DNA of 64,000 nucleotides, from NCBI GenBank assembly GCA_905116865.2, contig CAJHNH020008543.1, positions 1,282,002 through 1,346,001 of the forward strand, written 5' to 3'. The notes below the pieces were generated by a model. The model searched no databases. It saw only the letters and a list, made by a program, of their open reading frames with translations, and was not told the DNA's origin. The translations under genes were made by a program, and so were the position numbers. The stretch's first letter is position 1. The number at the start of each line of letters is the position of its first letter. Positions 1 through 56,621 of the stretch are shown piece after piece. Origin of the DNA: Candidula unifasciata. Taxonomy: Eukaryota; Mollusca; Gastropoda; Stylommatophora; Geomitridae.

Positions 1-493
1 ACTGATTGTGAACAGAAGATTAATGTTTGGAGTACGGTATCATGTCGTACTGTTTGACTGATTGTGAAAAGAAGGTGAATGTTTGGAGTACAGCATTATG
101 TCATCATCTCTTATCAACAGAAGAAGAGACAAATCAAATCAATCAGAAAGCAATCAAAACCAGCACATGACGATTACCATATTATGGACAGACCAGAGCA
201 AATTATTATTCTACGCCTTAGAACAAGACACAGTCACATGTACACACAATTTAAAATCGGCGAATCAGCCGTGTGCACATGTGGATTTAAGATCTGAGAC
301 AACAGATCACGTCTTCCAAGACTGTCCCAAATACAGCACATCAAGGCAAAACATTTGACCAAAAGAAACACTGGTGCAAGCCAAACTTTACGGGTCGTTG
401 AATGAATTACAAAAGACAGTGAAGTTCATACTAGAGACAACATTGCAGTTATAGATAATCTATTTCAAGCTTACGAAAGAAGAAGAAGAAGAA
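1..493 (+). mobile_element. Non-LTR retrotransposon 3' end (post-RNase H region)
   Basis: Two + frames between 79 and 358 give LRLRTRHSHMYTQF and then TTDHVFQDCPKY, the 'RTGH...EHVLxxCPxY' Cys/His segment after the RNase H domain of Jockey-like LINEs; a frameshift separates them. The fragment ends in a (GAA)n tail at about 479-492. Its 5' part lies off the window. Confidence 0.65.
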
Positions 494-499
494 TGTCAT

Positions 500-860
500 C
501 ATCATCATCATTAAATTCCACTTCTGCTGTTAAGCATTGTGGGGAGGAACAGTTTGCAATCCATTGCTTGATGGACAATGATTGTCATTCTCTGTTGATG
601 TAGAAGCTCTTTAATTTCATTAGTCAACATTCTCATAGGGCAGTCTCTTGCTTTCTCTTCAGATCTTTTCATGTGTAGTGCCTGCATTGGTAGTTGTTGT
701 GGCTGCATTCTTACTAAATGACCAAACCATTTGATCTTCTGTTTCTCAATGAATTTGCTGCCTGATGTTGTTCCTACTGTCTGTCTGATAATATTTCTGA
801 CTTTGTCTTGGATTGTTAAGTTGGCAGTCTTTCTCAGGCATCTCATTTCTCAGATATTAA
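500..860 (-). mobile_element. Non-LTR retrotransposon 3' end (reverse transcriptase C-terminus)
   Basis: Minus strand: KIKWFGHLVRMQPQQLPMQA and then MLTNEIKELL, the standard RLxWFGHxxRM...LPxxAL ending of endonuclease-reverse transcriptases. It begins beside a (TCA)n tract at 493-512, which is its tail. The same family recurs at 63700-64000. Confidence 0.75.
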
Positions 861-1133
861 TTTTACATAGGTTAACCTTTGATAATGTACTAGTCTGGCA
901 CTGGTAGCATAGACAGTATAATGTTCTGTATGTTTAATAATATATAAAGTTGTCAGCCACAGATGTAATTTTATATTTTAATAGCCTAGAACTGTTTAGT
1001 GCAAACTAGCTTACCACTGAGTAGTTGTTATATCAGAGTGTATTTAGTTAACAGGGTATGTTAGGGACACACACAGAGCGTATGAGTTTTAGTAAGCCAG
1101 AGTAATGAAAACACATTACCATTTCTTGAGCAG

Positions 1134-46443
<45,310 letters not shown>

Positions 46444-46724
46444 GCTGTCATCTTTGCCACAAGAAACAGTCAGCTAACTGAACATCTGTAGACAGTTTCA
46501 CAAGTGAGGCAGTTCAAAGGTGATCATGTTTGGTCTAGGGGTCAATCGGATAACTGTCGTCAACTCCCATGTGGTCTTCTTCCTTTATTTTCAGACAATA
46601 ACAAAATTGGTGTGTCTCAGGTTTCAGCCTTCAAGAAATGTATTGGCAATTGAGTACATATTGCAACTTTCTTCTTCCCCTCTTCCTTCTTCTCTCCTCC
46701 TCTTCTTCTTCTTCTTAGTTTTCT

Positions 46725-47215
46725 TACTTACTTACTTAGTCGCACCTCTTTTACCTTAGGGTGTAGAAGTTTGCCAGAGAAATTGCCAGATGTCTCTATC
46801 AGCAGTTATCTTTCTGGCTTTTTTTCCATTTCAGTCCTCTGTCAGTTAGAGACTGTTGGATGTTGTCTTCCCAACGCACCCTGGGTTGCCCTGGAGGTCT
46901 TGTTCTCTGGTTCTTAGCCTCCCATTCCTGCCATGGTGGCCGATTTTCTCCCATTCTGCATACATGCCCGAACCATCGTAACTGGGATTTATCCACTCAT
47001 GTTTGTTAGGACTGGGTATCAAGATCTGGACGTATTGTCTGATTGCGGACTTTTTCCATTCTTGTTACTTGAACCACTTTTCTCATATATCTTATTTCTG
47101 AGGCCTGAAGCTGGCTTCTGTGAGCTGTTGTCATTGCCCATGACTCACTCTCATAGGTCAAGACTGGTACATAGGTAGAGTGGTAAACAGCCATTTTCGT
47201 CCTCTTGCCAATTTC
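46725..47215 (-). mobile_element. LINE reverse transcriptase C-terminus just past PIK3R4
   Basis: Minus strand: VLTYESESWAMTTAHRSQLQ and MRKVVQVTRMEKVRNQTIR, then LRWFGHVCRMGENRPPWQEW and RPPGQPRVRWEDNIQQSL. These are the classic last two blocks of RTE/L2-like proteins, in two frames. Close enough to the stop codon that it may be transcribed in the PIK3R4 3' UTR. Confidence 0.85.
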
Positions 47216-47254
47216 ATTTTTGCTAAGAAACCCTCGGTTTATGGCCTAGAAGAG

Positions 47255-47510
47255 TCTCCCAGCAGCTGCTTTTTGTGTAGCCAGCACAGTCTTATTTCTG
47301 GCTATCCACTTCTGGACTTTTATCTTGTTCAAGAACTTAAGTTTTGTGACGCATCCATTTTACAAACCTGGCTTATTTGTATGTAGACTGTTGGTTGCTC
47401 ACCTCTCAGGCAGATGCATTGGGACTTTGAAGGAGACACTCCTAACTAGTTACTGTTTTACCACCTGCTTGTTAGGGAGTAGTGGAACCTTGGAACTCAC
47501 ATGGGTATGA
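47255..47510 (-). mobile_element. SINE family B, minus strand
   Basis: Intergenic: CCACTTCTGGACTTTTATCT, GTTGCTCACCTCTCAGGCAG, TTAGGGAGTAGTGG, head CCTTGGAACTCACATGGG. The reversed tail is lost. Confidence 0.7.
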
Positions 47511-47514
47511 TAGG

Positions 47515-49889
47515 TATTTAGATGAAGTTGATGTTTCTTGTATTATTTTTATCCAGCTGTTGAAGCTTTCACCTTTATCTTTCTATGTTTCATTCTGTTG
47601 TCTTTAATTTGTTCCCACAATGTCTGTATTCCTCTTTGTGATACCCTATAAATATTATCCTTTCCTTATGGCTGTGATAATTTATCTTTTTCTTCTGCTG
47701 CAGTCACCATTAAAAGAATGGATGGCATGTTGTGTTGTGGTTTACAGCTAGGCTGCAATATCTCTGTCGCTTGATTCAGCACATCCCACTTCAGCAAAAC
47801 TCTTAAGTAATCTTTTTATGACATGCTTCAGAATGGAGCCCCAGAACCCACCACTAAATAGCTATGATGTTACCAACCAGGTAACTCACCTGCCATCACT
47901 ATAGCAACTCCTTCAGCTGGGTCTAAGGACACCATGTATCTGACAGTCTCAAACAACATACCTCAAGCTTTGCTGTGTCCACATGGACATTAACAGCCAG
48001 ATATGTTATTCTGTCAAGGGACCAGTATCATGTGTATGTGTGCCATGCTTCTTATGTGACTGTCAGCGGTGTCTATATATTCTTACATGGTGTTTCTACA
48101 CAGGTAAAGTCTCATGTGGATGGTGTTCACTTATTTCCCCTTGTTAATAAGTAGTTCAGTTTCCCTGTGTGTGCCTTCTGAGGAGAAAAGGACATCCTTT
48201 ACCTGCCAAAGGCTGCAGATTACACCAGGGCTGGTTGTGTTCACCCATAACGGGTACCCTAATTATAACTTTTTTTTGAGGTTGAACGGGACCTACATTG
48301 TTGGTCTGCCTTTCAGTTTGAGATCTCAGGATGGTATGGTTAACCGTTAAGTTACAGCTCAGAGGGGACAAACCGATTGATCAATCAGACTAAGAAAATC
48401 CATATTTTTTTGATACACCATGACAAGGATAAAACTGTAGTATATCATGACAGTGGGAAAATTAAAGTTCAAGATAGAGGGTGTTTGTCTGGCACATCTG
48501 TACCTGGATGATTGTTAGTGCAATGGACAGAAGGCTGTGGACAGGCTAATGCCACACACCATGGACTGTAAGAAGGAGGTGTGTCTCTTGGTGTTTTTTG
48601 TATTATTGATGACTTTGTTCACCCATTGATGTGTCCTCGGAACACATATAGACAGGGTCATTGTTATCATATGTATATTTTTTTTTGGTGTTCAGCAGCT
48701 AAGTTAATAATTAACTCCTTGTGTGGGTTCCAGGACCCTGATTTGGGGGCAAATTATAGGCTGAATCGGAAGTTGACCATTTAACCAGGAAAAGAGGGGG
48801 AGAGGAGGGGGGGGGGGGGTGGCGCACCAGATGTCATCACTAAGGGGTGACAAAATGGCAACAATATGTGTTTTTTAACATAAACAAATGTATGTGTTCT
48901 TGTGTGTGCGTGCGTGCATGGAATACAAGTCTGAGCTAGAGAAGAATTCAAACACTTACAGCCACTGTGGTTCAGCGATGACAAGTGGACAGTTTGCCTG
49001 GGTTGTCATGTTCGTTTTCACATCAGATGACTTTATTTTTCTTCTCTTCCTTTTGTTGGAGAAAGGATTTTCTGTCTGCTCTTTCTAATGCATTGTAAAA
49101 GTTGATTTTCATTTTTTTAGGCAGTTGGTACCAGGGCAGATAGTTAAACCTTTTCATCAGTTGCTGAATGAACTGTATGACTGGTGTCAGTCATAGTCAT
49201 CTTCTAATTTTTTTCATTTCAAGTTTTATTTCTTCTTTTTACTCCCTCAGTTCTTCTAAGACATTGCACACAGCTACCATATGTGTCCGTATATAAAACA
49301 GTACGTTGTGCCACATTTTTTTAAATTTAAAATTGTGGGGTTGTTTTATACATGGAGTGTAATTAAGATACTTGTTTCTTAATTATGGGCTCAGAAAATA
49401 AGAGCCGTCTTATACGTGGGGGCATCTTATACACTGACAAATATGGTGTATTCCTGAGTGCTGCAACTGCCTCCCATAGATCAAACAAGGAGAATTTTAT
49501 TTTCCCAGCAGATGTCCAAGCTGGCCTGTAACCAAGGAAAACATGCATAACTTTCAGTCAGCATACTGGACTACATATGTAACTAACCAGATTTCTGGGG
49601 TATGTTCAGGGCAGATGTAAAAGTTACATATAATACAGCATTTTGCTGTGGGAGACACACTAAGCAACCCAGCTGATAACACGATGTGTTGACAGGGGGC
49701 GTTCAGTTTTAATCCTTATCTGAGTAGAAATGTGGAAGGGAGCTTTGTTATGTTTATTGTCATTATTGTTGTTATTTATATGTATCTGATGATGTTTCTG
49801 TTTACATATCTGACTTGATGCTGTGATTGCATGTATGATAGTTTAAGTGTAAATTACACATGTGTATATTTTGGGACACATGTTTTATT
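47515..49889. other. Intergenic, no gene seen
   Basis: Beyond the family A and C scraps (47735-47850, 48220-48360), a run of about 13 G (48807-48820) and short microsatellites, I see no exon-like, RNA-like or transposase sequence. Part could be PIK3R4 3' UTR. Confidence 0.6.
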
Positions 49890-50170
49890 TTAAATTGTGT
49901 ACAGATGTAAACTCTGGCGGAAGGTTCTGGTTGCTCGTCTACTACTGAACTGCAGTCCTGCTCCAGAACCTGAGTGTTGCGTGTGCATCAGTTTTACAGA
50001 TCTCATTCTCTTGAATACAGACTGTTGGTTCCTTGCCTCTCCGGCAGACGCACTCCGTCTTCAAAGGAAGCTCCCCAATTAGTTGACTCTTACAACATGC
50101 TTTTGGGGAGGCAGTGGGTCTATTCTTGTTTTCCCCACAATGGGGCCCCGGAACCCACACAGGGGGCTGC
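49890..50170 (-). mobile_element. SINE family B, minus strand, best head
   Basis: Intergenic: GATGTAAACTCTGGCGGAAG, GCCTCTCCGGCAGACGCACT, GGGGAGGCAGTGGGTCTATT, CAATGGGGCCCCGGAACCCA. I used this copy to define the family's head. Confidence 0.85.
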
Positions 50171-50229
50171 ATATGTGACAAAGGTTATTAAACTTATGAA
50201 TTTTGAAGGGTATTTCAAACCTCCACGGT

Positions 50230-50404
50230 CAAGCAGCTGTATATAGTCTGTTGACATTGCACCTGAGTCAGCATCATTTGATAATGGCCTGTCCATCTGC
50301 AATAAAGTCTTGCAGGCAGCACACCTAATTTTTTTGTTCAGCTTACTTGAGACAAATCCAGCAATATACACCAGTGACTCCTCTGAACCTTCCGAAACCA
50401 ACAA
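50230..50404 (-). pseudogene. Transposase C-terminal fragment, P-element/THAP-like (tentative)
   Basis: The minus strand reads SEESLVYIAGFVSSKLNKKI, RCAACKTLL and then LLDRGGLKYPS. A YIAG...CxxC...RGGLxYPS arrangement is typical of the C-terminal region of P-element-like transposases. Only about 60 recognisable residues remain, adjoining a SINE at 49895-50165. The continuation to about 50560 is broken by an A-tract and stops. Confidence 0.5.
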
Positions 50405-50654
50405 TTCACAGTCATTTGGGTTTATTTGAAAAAAAAAAAACCTTGTTCACGTCCAGCTGAACAGCATCAGCCATTATGTCATCCCCAGTTTCATCTTCTT
50501 TGCTGCTAAGAAACTCTGAGAGGTCCCGGATAGGAAAATCTCCATAAGTTGATGGCTACGGTTTATCTGACCTTGGCATCCGTGTCCATCCAAACTAAAA
50601 ATGGACTTTAAGCTGTCTTAGTTAACAGTGTCTGTTATCAACGAATAGTTTTTG

Positions 50655-50785
50655 ATCCAGTGAAGCGTCGCGGGGAGGCTAATTGAGACTTTGCTGAAAC
50701 TGGATGTGGGGGCGAAAGGCGCAGATATCGCAGCCTAACTGTAAACCACAACACAACGTGCCAACCGCCATTTTAAGTGAAAGGG
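50655..50785 (+). mobile_element. SINE family A copy
   Basis: Intergenic: CTAATTGAGACTTTGCTGAA, GGCGCAGATATCGCAGCCTA, ACTGTAAACCACAACACAAC, GTGCCAACCGCCATTTTAAG. No tail left. Another partial copy is at 54545-54635. Confidence 0.7.
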
Positions 50786-50984
50786 TACAATATTTTTACG
50801 TACCCCCTGACGTCACAATGACGTCACAAGAGACATTCCCAATAAATTCTAGGGTGTGCAGGTTGTAGTTTCTCGCGGTTTCTCTACATCCAAGTTGTTC
50901 ACATCGCAAAAGCGCGCTCTTGCAAAGCGCGCGCTTTACTATAACGTGCAGTGTTGCCACTTCGGATGTTTTACATCCACATTT

Positions 50985-51530
50985 AAATGTTTTTCCTTCC
51001 ATTTAGATGTCTTTTTGACGTTTAGATGGTAGATGCTTTTCTAGATTCTTTTCATATGTTTTTCCTTCCATTTAGATGTCTTTTCGACGTTTAAATGGTA
51101 GATGCTTTTCTAGATTCTTTTCATATGTTTTTCCTTCCATTTAGATGTCTTTTCGACGTTTAAATGGTAGATGCTTTTCTAGTGCTTTTCATATTTTCTA
51201 GATGCTTTTCATATGTTTTTCCTTCCATTTAGATGTCTTTTTGACGTTTAAAGGGTAGATGCTTTTCTAGATGCTTTTCATATGTTTTTCCTTCCATTTA
51301 GATGTCTTTTTGACGTTTAAATGGTAGATGCTTTTCTAAATGCTTTTCATTTGGAGTCAAATATTTTTTTTTGCTTATGGTAGATGTTTTTCTAGATGCT
51401 TTTCATTTGGAGTCAAATATTTTTCTTTCTATGGTAGATGTTTTTCTAAATGCTTTTTATTTGGAGATAAATATTTTTTTTTCTTATGGTAGATGTTTTT
51501 CTAGATTCTTTTGATTTGAGTTGAATATTT
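50985..51530. repeat. 69-bp minisatellite decaying into about 57-bp units
   Basis: Intergenic. TTCCTTCCATTTAGATGTCT recurs at about 50993, 51062, 51131, 51219 and 51288 (69-bp steps, one 88). After 51340 shorter units with TTTCATTTGGAGTCAAATAT follow. Confidence 0.92.
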
Positions 51531-52119
51531 TTTTTCTTTCAGTTATTATTGTTTTTTCTTTCAGTTACTCAAATTTTGAACTCTCACTGGGGTCAAAGCT
51601 CAAATATCTGGCAGCCCCGGTACTGATTAATTAAAAGGGCGCACATATCACACTTACTTTTTTTTCAACCGTATCCTCACTGTGCTAACTTTGTGTTTCT
51701 TTTTCATGTGATTTAAAAAAAATAATTGCTCACCTTCATATGTGGCTTTCACTTTGAAAAAACATTTCAACATGGTAAAAGTAAAGTATGAGCAAAAATA
51801 TTGGCAGTTCCCGGGGATATCACCAAGGCTCGTTGTAAGTACTGTCATAAATCGCACAAACCACGAACGACGTAGCGCCAGCAACGGTCAAATCATTATT
51901 TGTTTCGTTGCCGGCCTGAATTTGCTTAACATAAGCAATCCATACAGACGTTTATCTGACATTGCAGATCTAAGCCATGTTTTTACACGACGTAATGTGC
52001 TGAACGATCGCTCCACAGTACATGTTGTTGCTTTTAATGTTAGCAAAACTAGTAAGGCATACCTGACACTCAGATAAAACTTTGTAAAAGGTACAAGTCG
52101 ATAAAATCTTGTCTACTTC

Positions 52120-52900
52120 TGTATTCTCGCGTTTTCCAAAAAGTCAAACTAACTCAAGGCTTCAGTTTCAAAATTATCAATGTGGTATATCTGATTAATA
52201 GTAGACATTATATCCTTAAACTGTTTACGATTCAGTTTGCACAATTTCGAAGGATGTAGCAACGCTAAGTTAAATTGTGCACTGTTGGCTTCACAAAATC
52301 GACTCTCAATTGAGTTAATTAGAGAATCTAAGTATGAAATGTAAACTGTTTGTCTGAAGTACTCTTATGAACACTTATGGTTCCCGGATTATTTCGATGC
52401 TTTTGTCTTCCACACTGTCTTGGGATAATCAGTTCAATATCCACTTTCTGTGCGATTTGTAGTGTTTTCTCATAAATGTGCCTGAAATAGTTATCGGAAT
52501 CACCTCGGTGAAGTTTTACTACACTGAGCAGGTTTTGAACTTGCAGTTGGACTTCTGGAAGATCAACTTAAACAGCTAGAAGAGCCTGAGTAACTGGTTC
52601 CAGTATGACAGAGTCTTGAGAAATAATATTGAGACAAAATAAAAACGTGCTGGACTTTGATGAACAATGTAACTGATGTGCAGCCTGTCGTGTATTTCCA
52701 CTTGCATGCAATGAAAATGTTTCTAGTTGACAATAAATGTCTACAAATTTACTAGAAAAAAACTGAATACTTTTATACTTGCTTGTCCATCTTGTCTCAC
52801 ACAGAAGAGGATTATTTGGGACAGAAGACCTCCTTCTTGGACTTTCACGAAAAAAATGTAATAATTGCTTTGATAGTACTGTCACAACTATAGGAGAGTC
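52120..52900 (-). pseudogene. hAT (PRKRIR/ZMYM-like) transposase remnant
   Basis: Reading from 52885 downwards on the minus strand: LLCETRWTSKYKSIQFFSSK matches the conserved ETRW block of domesticated-type hAT transposases. Downstream come EKTLQIAQKVDIELIIPRQC and GRQKHRNNPG, resembling the family's PRxCGRQ(R/K)HRxN block, and then, past stops, IESRFCEANSAQFNLALLHP. Stops and frameshifts interrupt it and no terminal repeats were found. A possible BED-like finger (NHMKKKH near 51700) could belong to it, but that is weak. Confidence 0.7.
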
Positions 52901-53929
52901 CTAGGAAGGGTAGGGTTCCTATACAGGAGATATCTTCAGTCTATATTTGTGGCTCACTAGAAGTATGGTACTTCATTGTCTACTAGTGTAGAGAGACCGA
53001 GATATTATTCCTGGGACAGAGGACAAGAAGATAAGTCTACCCCGCTCCTATGGTGTGGTGCTGGGCAGACTAGTTATCCTGGTGGCAACTCCTCTGCCAC
53101 TTTTAAAGAAAGAGCTCCCAGAGAGAAAGCAAAGAATGCCCCCTTCTCGCTCACTCACCTATTACTCACGCACAGCAACAAAGACAGACGAGAATAGTAG
53201 TGAATGAAGAATGATGTAGCTTTAATTTTACTGGCAGCTGACTGGCTAAAAATTGACAGTGGTTTGGTGTTTGTTTTTAAACCAAATGGTTCTCATCATC
53301 AGGTAAGAGAAATGTCTACTGGGTCCAGTTCCTTCCCCGCACGAGTACAGCTCACCCGTGGATACTCCCAAAGGTTGGACTTGATGGGGAAACCGGAACA
53401 CTTGGCTTCTTGTAGATCTTATTTCTTGTGATATCCTCTTGTAGATAATCCACCGCTGATGTTCTTAAAGTTCAGATACGACACGTGGTCGTTTAGAAAA
53501 TACGACACGTGGTCGGTTAAAAATACGACTAGTAGTCGGTTATGAATACTGGGATTAAATCCCTTAAACTGTCTCTTTGTCTGTGCCGATTCTATGGCGA
53601 CATGACAATGGGTACAATTGTGTACTAATCGTTGAATCGCCACTTTTTCAAGCCGTGGCAGTTCTGCCAGGCGGTGGCCGTTGCATTTTTGCTCCATTTG
53701 TAGACTGGAAGGATATAGTTTCGTCACCCAGCTTCTGAGTTGAGTGCATGGTGTGACACTGTGAGCTACGAGTGTTTTTTGTTGGCACAGGAGCGGAGCA
53801 ACAATGGGGTGACCCGTTTGCTATGATGCTGAAACTAGGATTACCAGATTACCAGATTACCCCAATTGGCATTTACTGCGAGTGCACATAGAGTTCACAT
53901 AGCCAAAGTGCACATTTTACATGTAGTGG

Positions 53930-54132
53930 AAAAAAAAACCGGTGTGACAACAAACACACATACACACAATTTACATTTTATTTAAAAAAAAAAAAACGTT
54001 GTGACAACAAAAACACACACACACACAATTTACATTTCATTTAAAACACACAATTTACATTTTATTTAATAAAACATTGTGACAAAAAAAAAAAAAAAAA
54101 CACACACACAATTTACATTTCATTTAAAAAAA
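53930..54132. repeat. A-rich tandem units
   Basis: Intergenic. Four diverged units with CACACAATTTACATTT and A-runs. Confidence 0.85.
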
Positions 54133-54739
54133 AAATTCACAATGGATGAAAAGCATCACTTCGGTATTGAACGCGGTATCTTTCATTTATGAGGCGGATG
54201 TGATACCAACTACGCTATACACTCACATGTTGACATGTTATAAAAACATGACTAATATTGCAGACCGGCCAATTGCGCATCAACAAGCAGCCAAATGCGC
54301 ATCAACAGACCGAAATATGTCGCACCATAAGACACTAGATGAACACTCAAAAACAGCAGCAGACAGCAGCACACTTGCACCCCTTGAAATAATGGACTGT
54401 CAAGTCAGCTGTGGAATTCCCACGGGAATTTCGTGTTTGGGGGACGTTAAAAATTAAGAACCGAAAAGAGTGCATCCGGCGGGAAATCAAACACCGGTCA
54501 CCCGCGTGATGAGTGGAATACTTTCAACGATTCTACTGAAGACTCGAGAATTAGTTTAGATTTCGCAGCCTAGCTTTAAACCACAAAGTGCCAACGGTCC
54601 TGTCAAGGGCGAACGAAAAGAAAGATTACGCGTGATATGACCATTGAGCATCTCGCCACCGTTATCTAAATAAAACTAATGCCAGAAGACACTATATGTC
54701 ACCATGTCTTTGTATTTGCTCGCTTTTATCAATCTGTGT

Positions 54740-55180
54740 AGCTAAATACTTACTTAGTCGCTCCTATTCTACCTTGGGGGTGTAGAGGTTTGCCAGAAAG
54801 ATCGCCAGATGTCTCTATCAACAGTTTTTTTTTTTTTTTTACGATTGGTCCTTTTCCAGTCCTCTGTGAGTCAGGGACTTTTTTCTCAGCAAACGCTGGG
54901 TCGCCCTAGTGATCTAATTCTGTGATTCTTGACCTTCCGTAGTGATCTATTCTCTCCCATTCTGCAAAAATGTCCAAACCATCGTAACTGACTGATCCAC
55001 TCGGGTTTGTTAGGCCTGGCTTTTAAGTTCCGGACACATTGTCTGGTTGTGAACTTTGACCCCTCTTGTCACTTGGACCACCTTTTTCAGACATCTCGTT
55101 TCTGAGGCCTGAAGCTGGCTTCTTTGAGCTGTCATATATCACTGTCCATGACTCACACCCACGGGTCCTGATATGTATAG
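54740..55180 (-). mobile_element. LINE fragment, same family as 46725-47215
   Basis: Aligns by eye with the 46725 copy (TGCCAGAAAGATCGCCAGAT against TGCCAGAGAAATTGCCAGAT, then TCTCTATCA) through to the CATGACTCAC segment. More stops than its sister. Confidence 0.75.
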
Positions 55181-55184
55181 CTAA

Positions 55185-56620
55185 ATAATTGAGTATAATT
55201 TATTGATCTGATTACTTTGAATCAAGAGTGTCCATCTCTTCTGTGGCAACACATAAATGTGCGTCTTGAAAAGAAGAAATGATGATTTAGTAAACATAGA
55301 ATCAAAAGTCTGACTATAAATCAGCAGTGGCGATTCTAACGACAATTAATTAGGGTGTGGGGGAGGGGGTGCTATGGCTTAATGAGAAAACTATAAGTCA
55401 TTATTTAATATTGTGTAAAATAAAACAAAGATTTAAAATATAAAAATATACTTGATAAAATCTTATACAAAGACATTTTTTTTAATAACTAGTAGCTTAA
55501 TAAATTAGTTAAAGCTTAATATATTCATTAAAAAATTAATACACTCATTAAAAAACTTTAATCATTCTCTTGGTTGATTTGTTTTTGCAAATAAATAAAA
55601 TAAAACTGGGTTAGCCGTGCATTTGTAACAATGACCCCTTTGACTTATGTACAGCTTCTTTTCTCGGACGTTTATGAAACTCTGGGGGTGGGGTGGTTAT
55701 TTGAGGTTGAGGCCCCCCCCCCCCCTCAATTGTTTGTGTGGCGGCAAGCCTAACTGATCATACTCATTGACATCTAGTTAACTACTCATCTTGCTTTCAC
55801 CCCGACGAGTATCCAGTGACACCCAGGGCTCATAGACACACTTTGCCGTAACATTCTTCCCAGCTACGGGTGTTCAGTATCTTCCATTTTACTAGTTGCC
55901 TCACCCCACAGGTGAGAGATCAAGTCTGGCTTGTACAGTTACAGTGAGCACAGCAGAGAATCAGAAAACAAATACTGGAGTGGGCTGAGGGGTTGATTAG
56001 AACTTCCAAGAGAAACCCTCAATCGAACGTTGACAAGAGAGGCCAAGGAAAGAAATAAAACCGAACGAAAAGTATATCAGTGAGCTTCACCATATAACTA
56101 ACACAAACAAAATGTGAACGTTGCGGCTATGGAACCTTCTTCAGTACATACATATAATAGACAATACTACACAAATACACAATATCACTTATCTACGTAT
56201 CTCGTGGCAGCCATGTCGATGTAAAGTAGAGGCCAGAAGGGCTTGATTGCAGTTTGTCCCCTCCAGAATTGCAGCCCATAAGATTAACACCTCAAGGATG
56301 AGAATCCTACTTAATTCGATAAGCCCTGCCCAACCGTAAGGTTTATACTGGGGCAGACCAAGCAGGAATTATGCTACAACAGAGGTGCCAAGCTGCATCC
56401 TATTTTTCATGACATCGAACGCAATACACAGGATGGAACGGAATGAAAGAATAAACTGCAAGCTGTATGTGACATACAAACTGAATAACACAGTGATTAT
56501 GACGTTAAAATATAAATTAGCAAGCCGTTTATTTCTGTGTTTGTTATTTTTCAAAGAATGAGCCTGAAAAATCTGACAGTTTCGAGAAACCCATGGACGC
56601 GAAGATAAACTAGGCCAGTG
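55185..56620. other. Intergenic, no gene seen
   Basis: AT-rich (55440-55600) with a C-run near 55710. Some text such as 55905-56100 looks like old repeat, but nothing identifiable. Confidence 0.5.
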
Positions 56621-56621
56621 G

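Noticed and set aside
50949..51617. Possible hAT pair of ends, CAGTGTTGCCA and (reversed) CAGTACCGGGGCTGCCA, around the 69-bp array
   Set aside because: The ends match only partly and the flanks (ATAACGTG, ATTAATTA) are not duplicated.
51742..52077. 111-codon + strand frame
   Set aside because: Overlaps, on the other strand, sequence next to hAT relics; no motif recognised.
54146..54457. 103-codon open frame
   Set aside because: No recognisable motif, start context or splice partners, between A-rich repeats and a SINE. Insufficient support.
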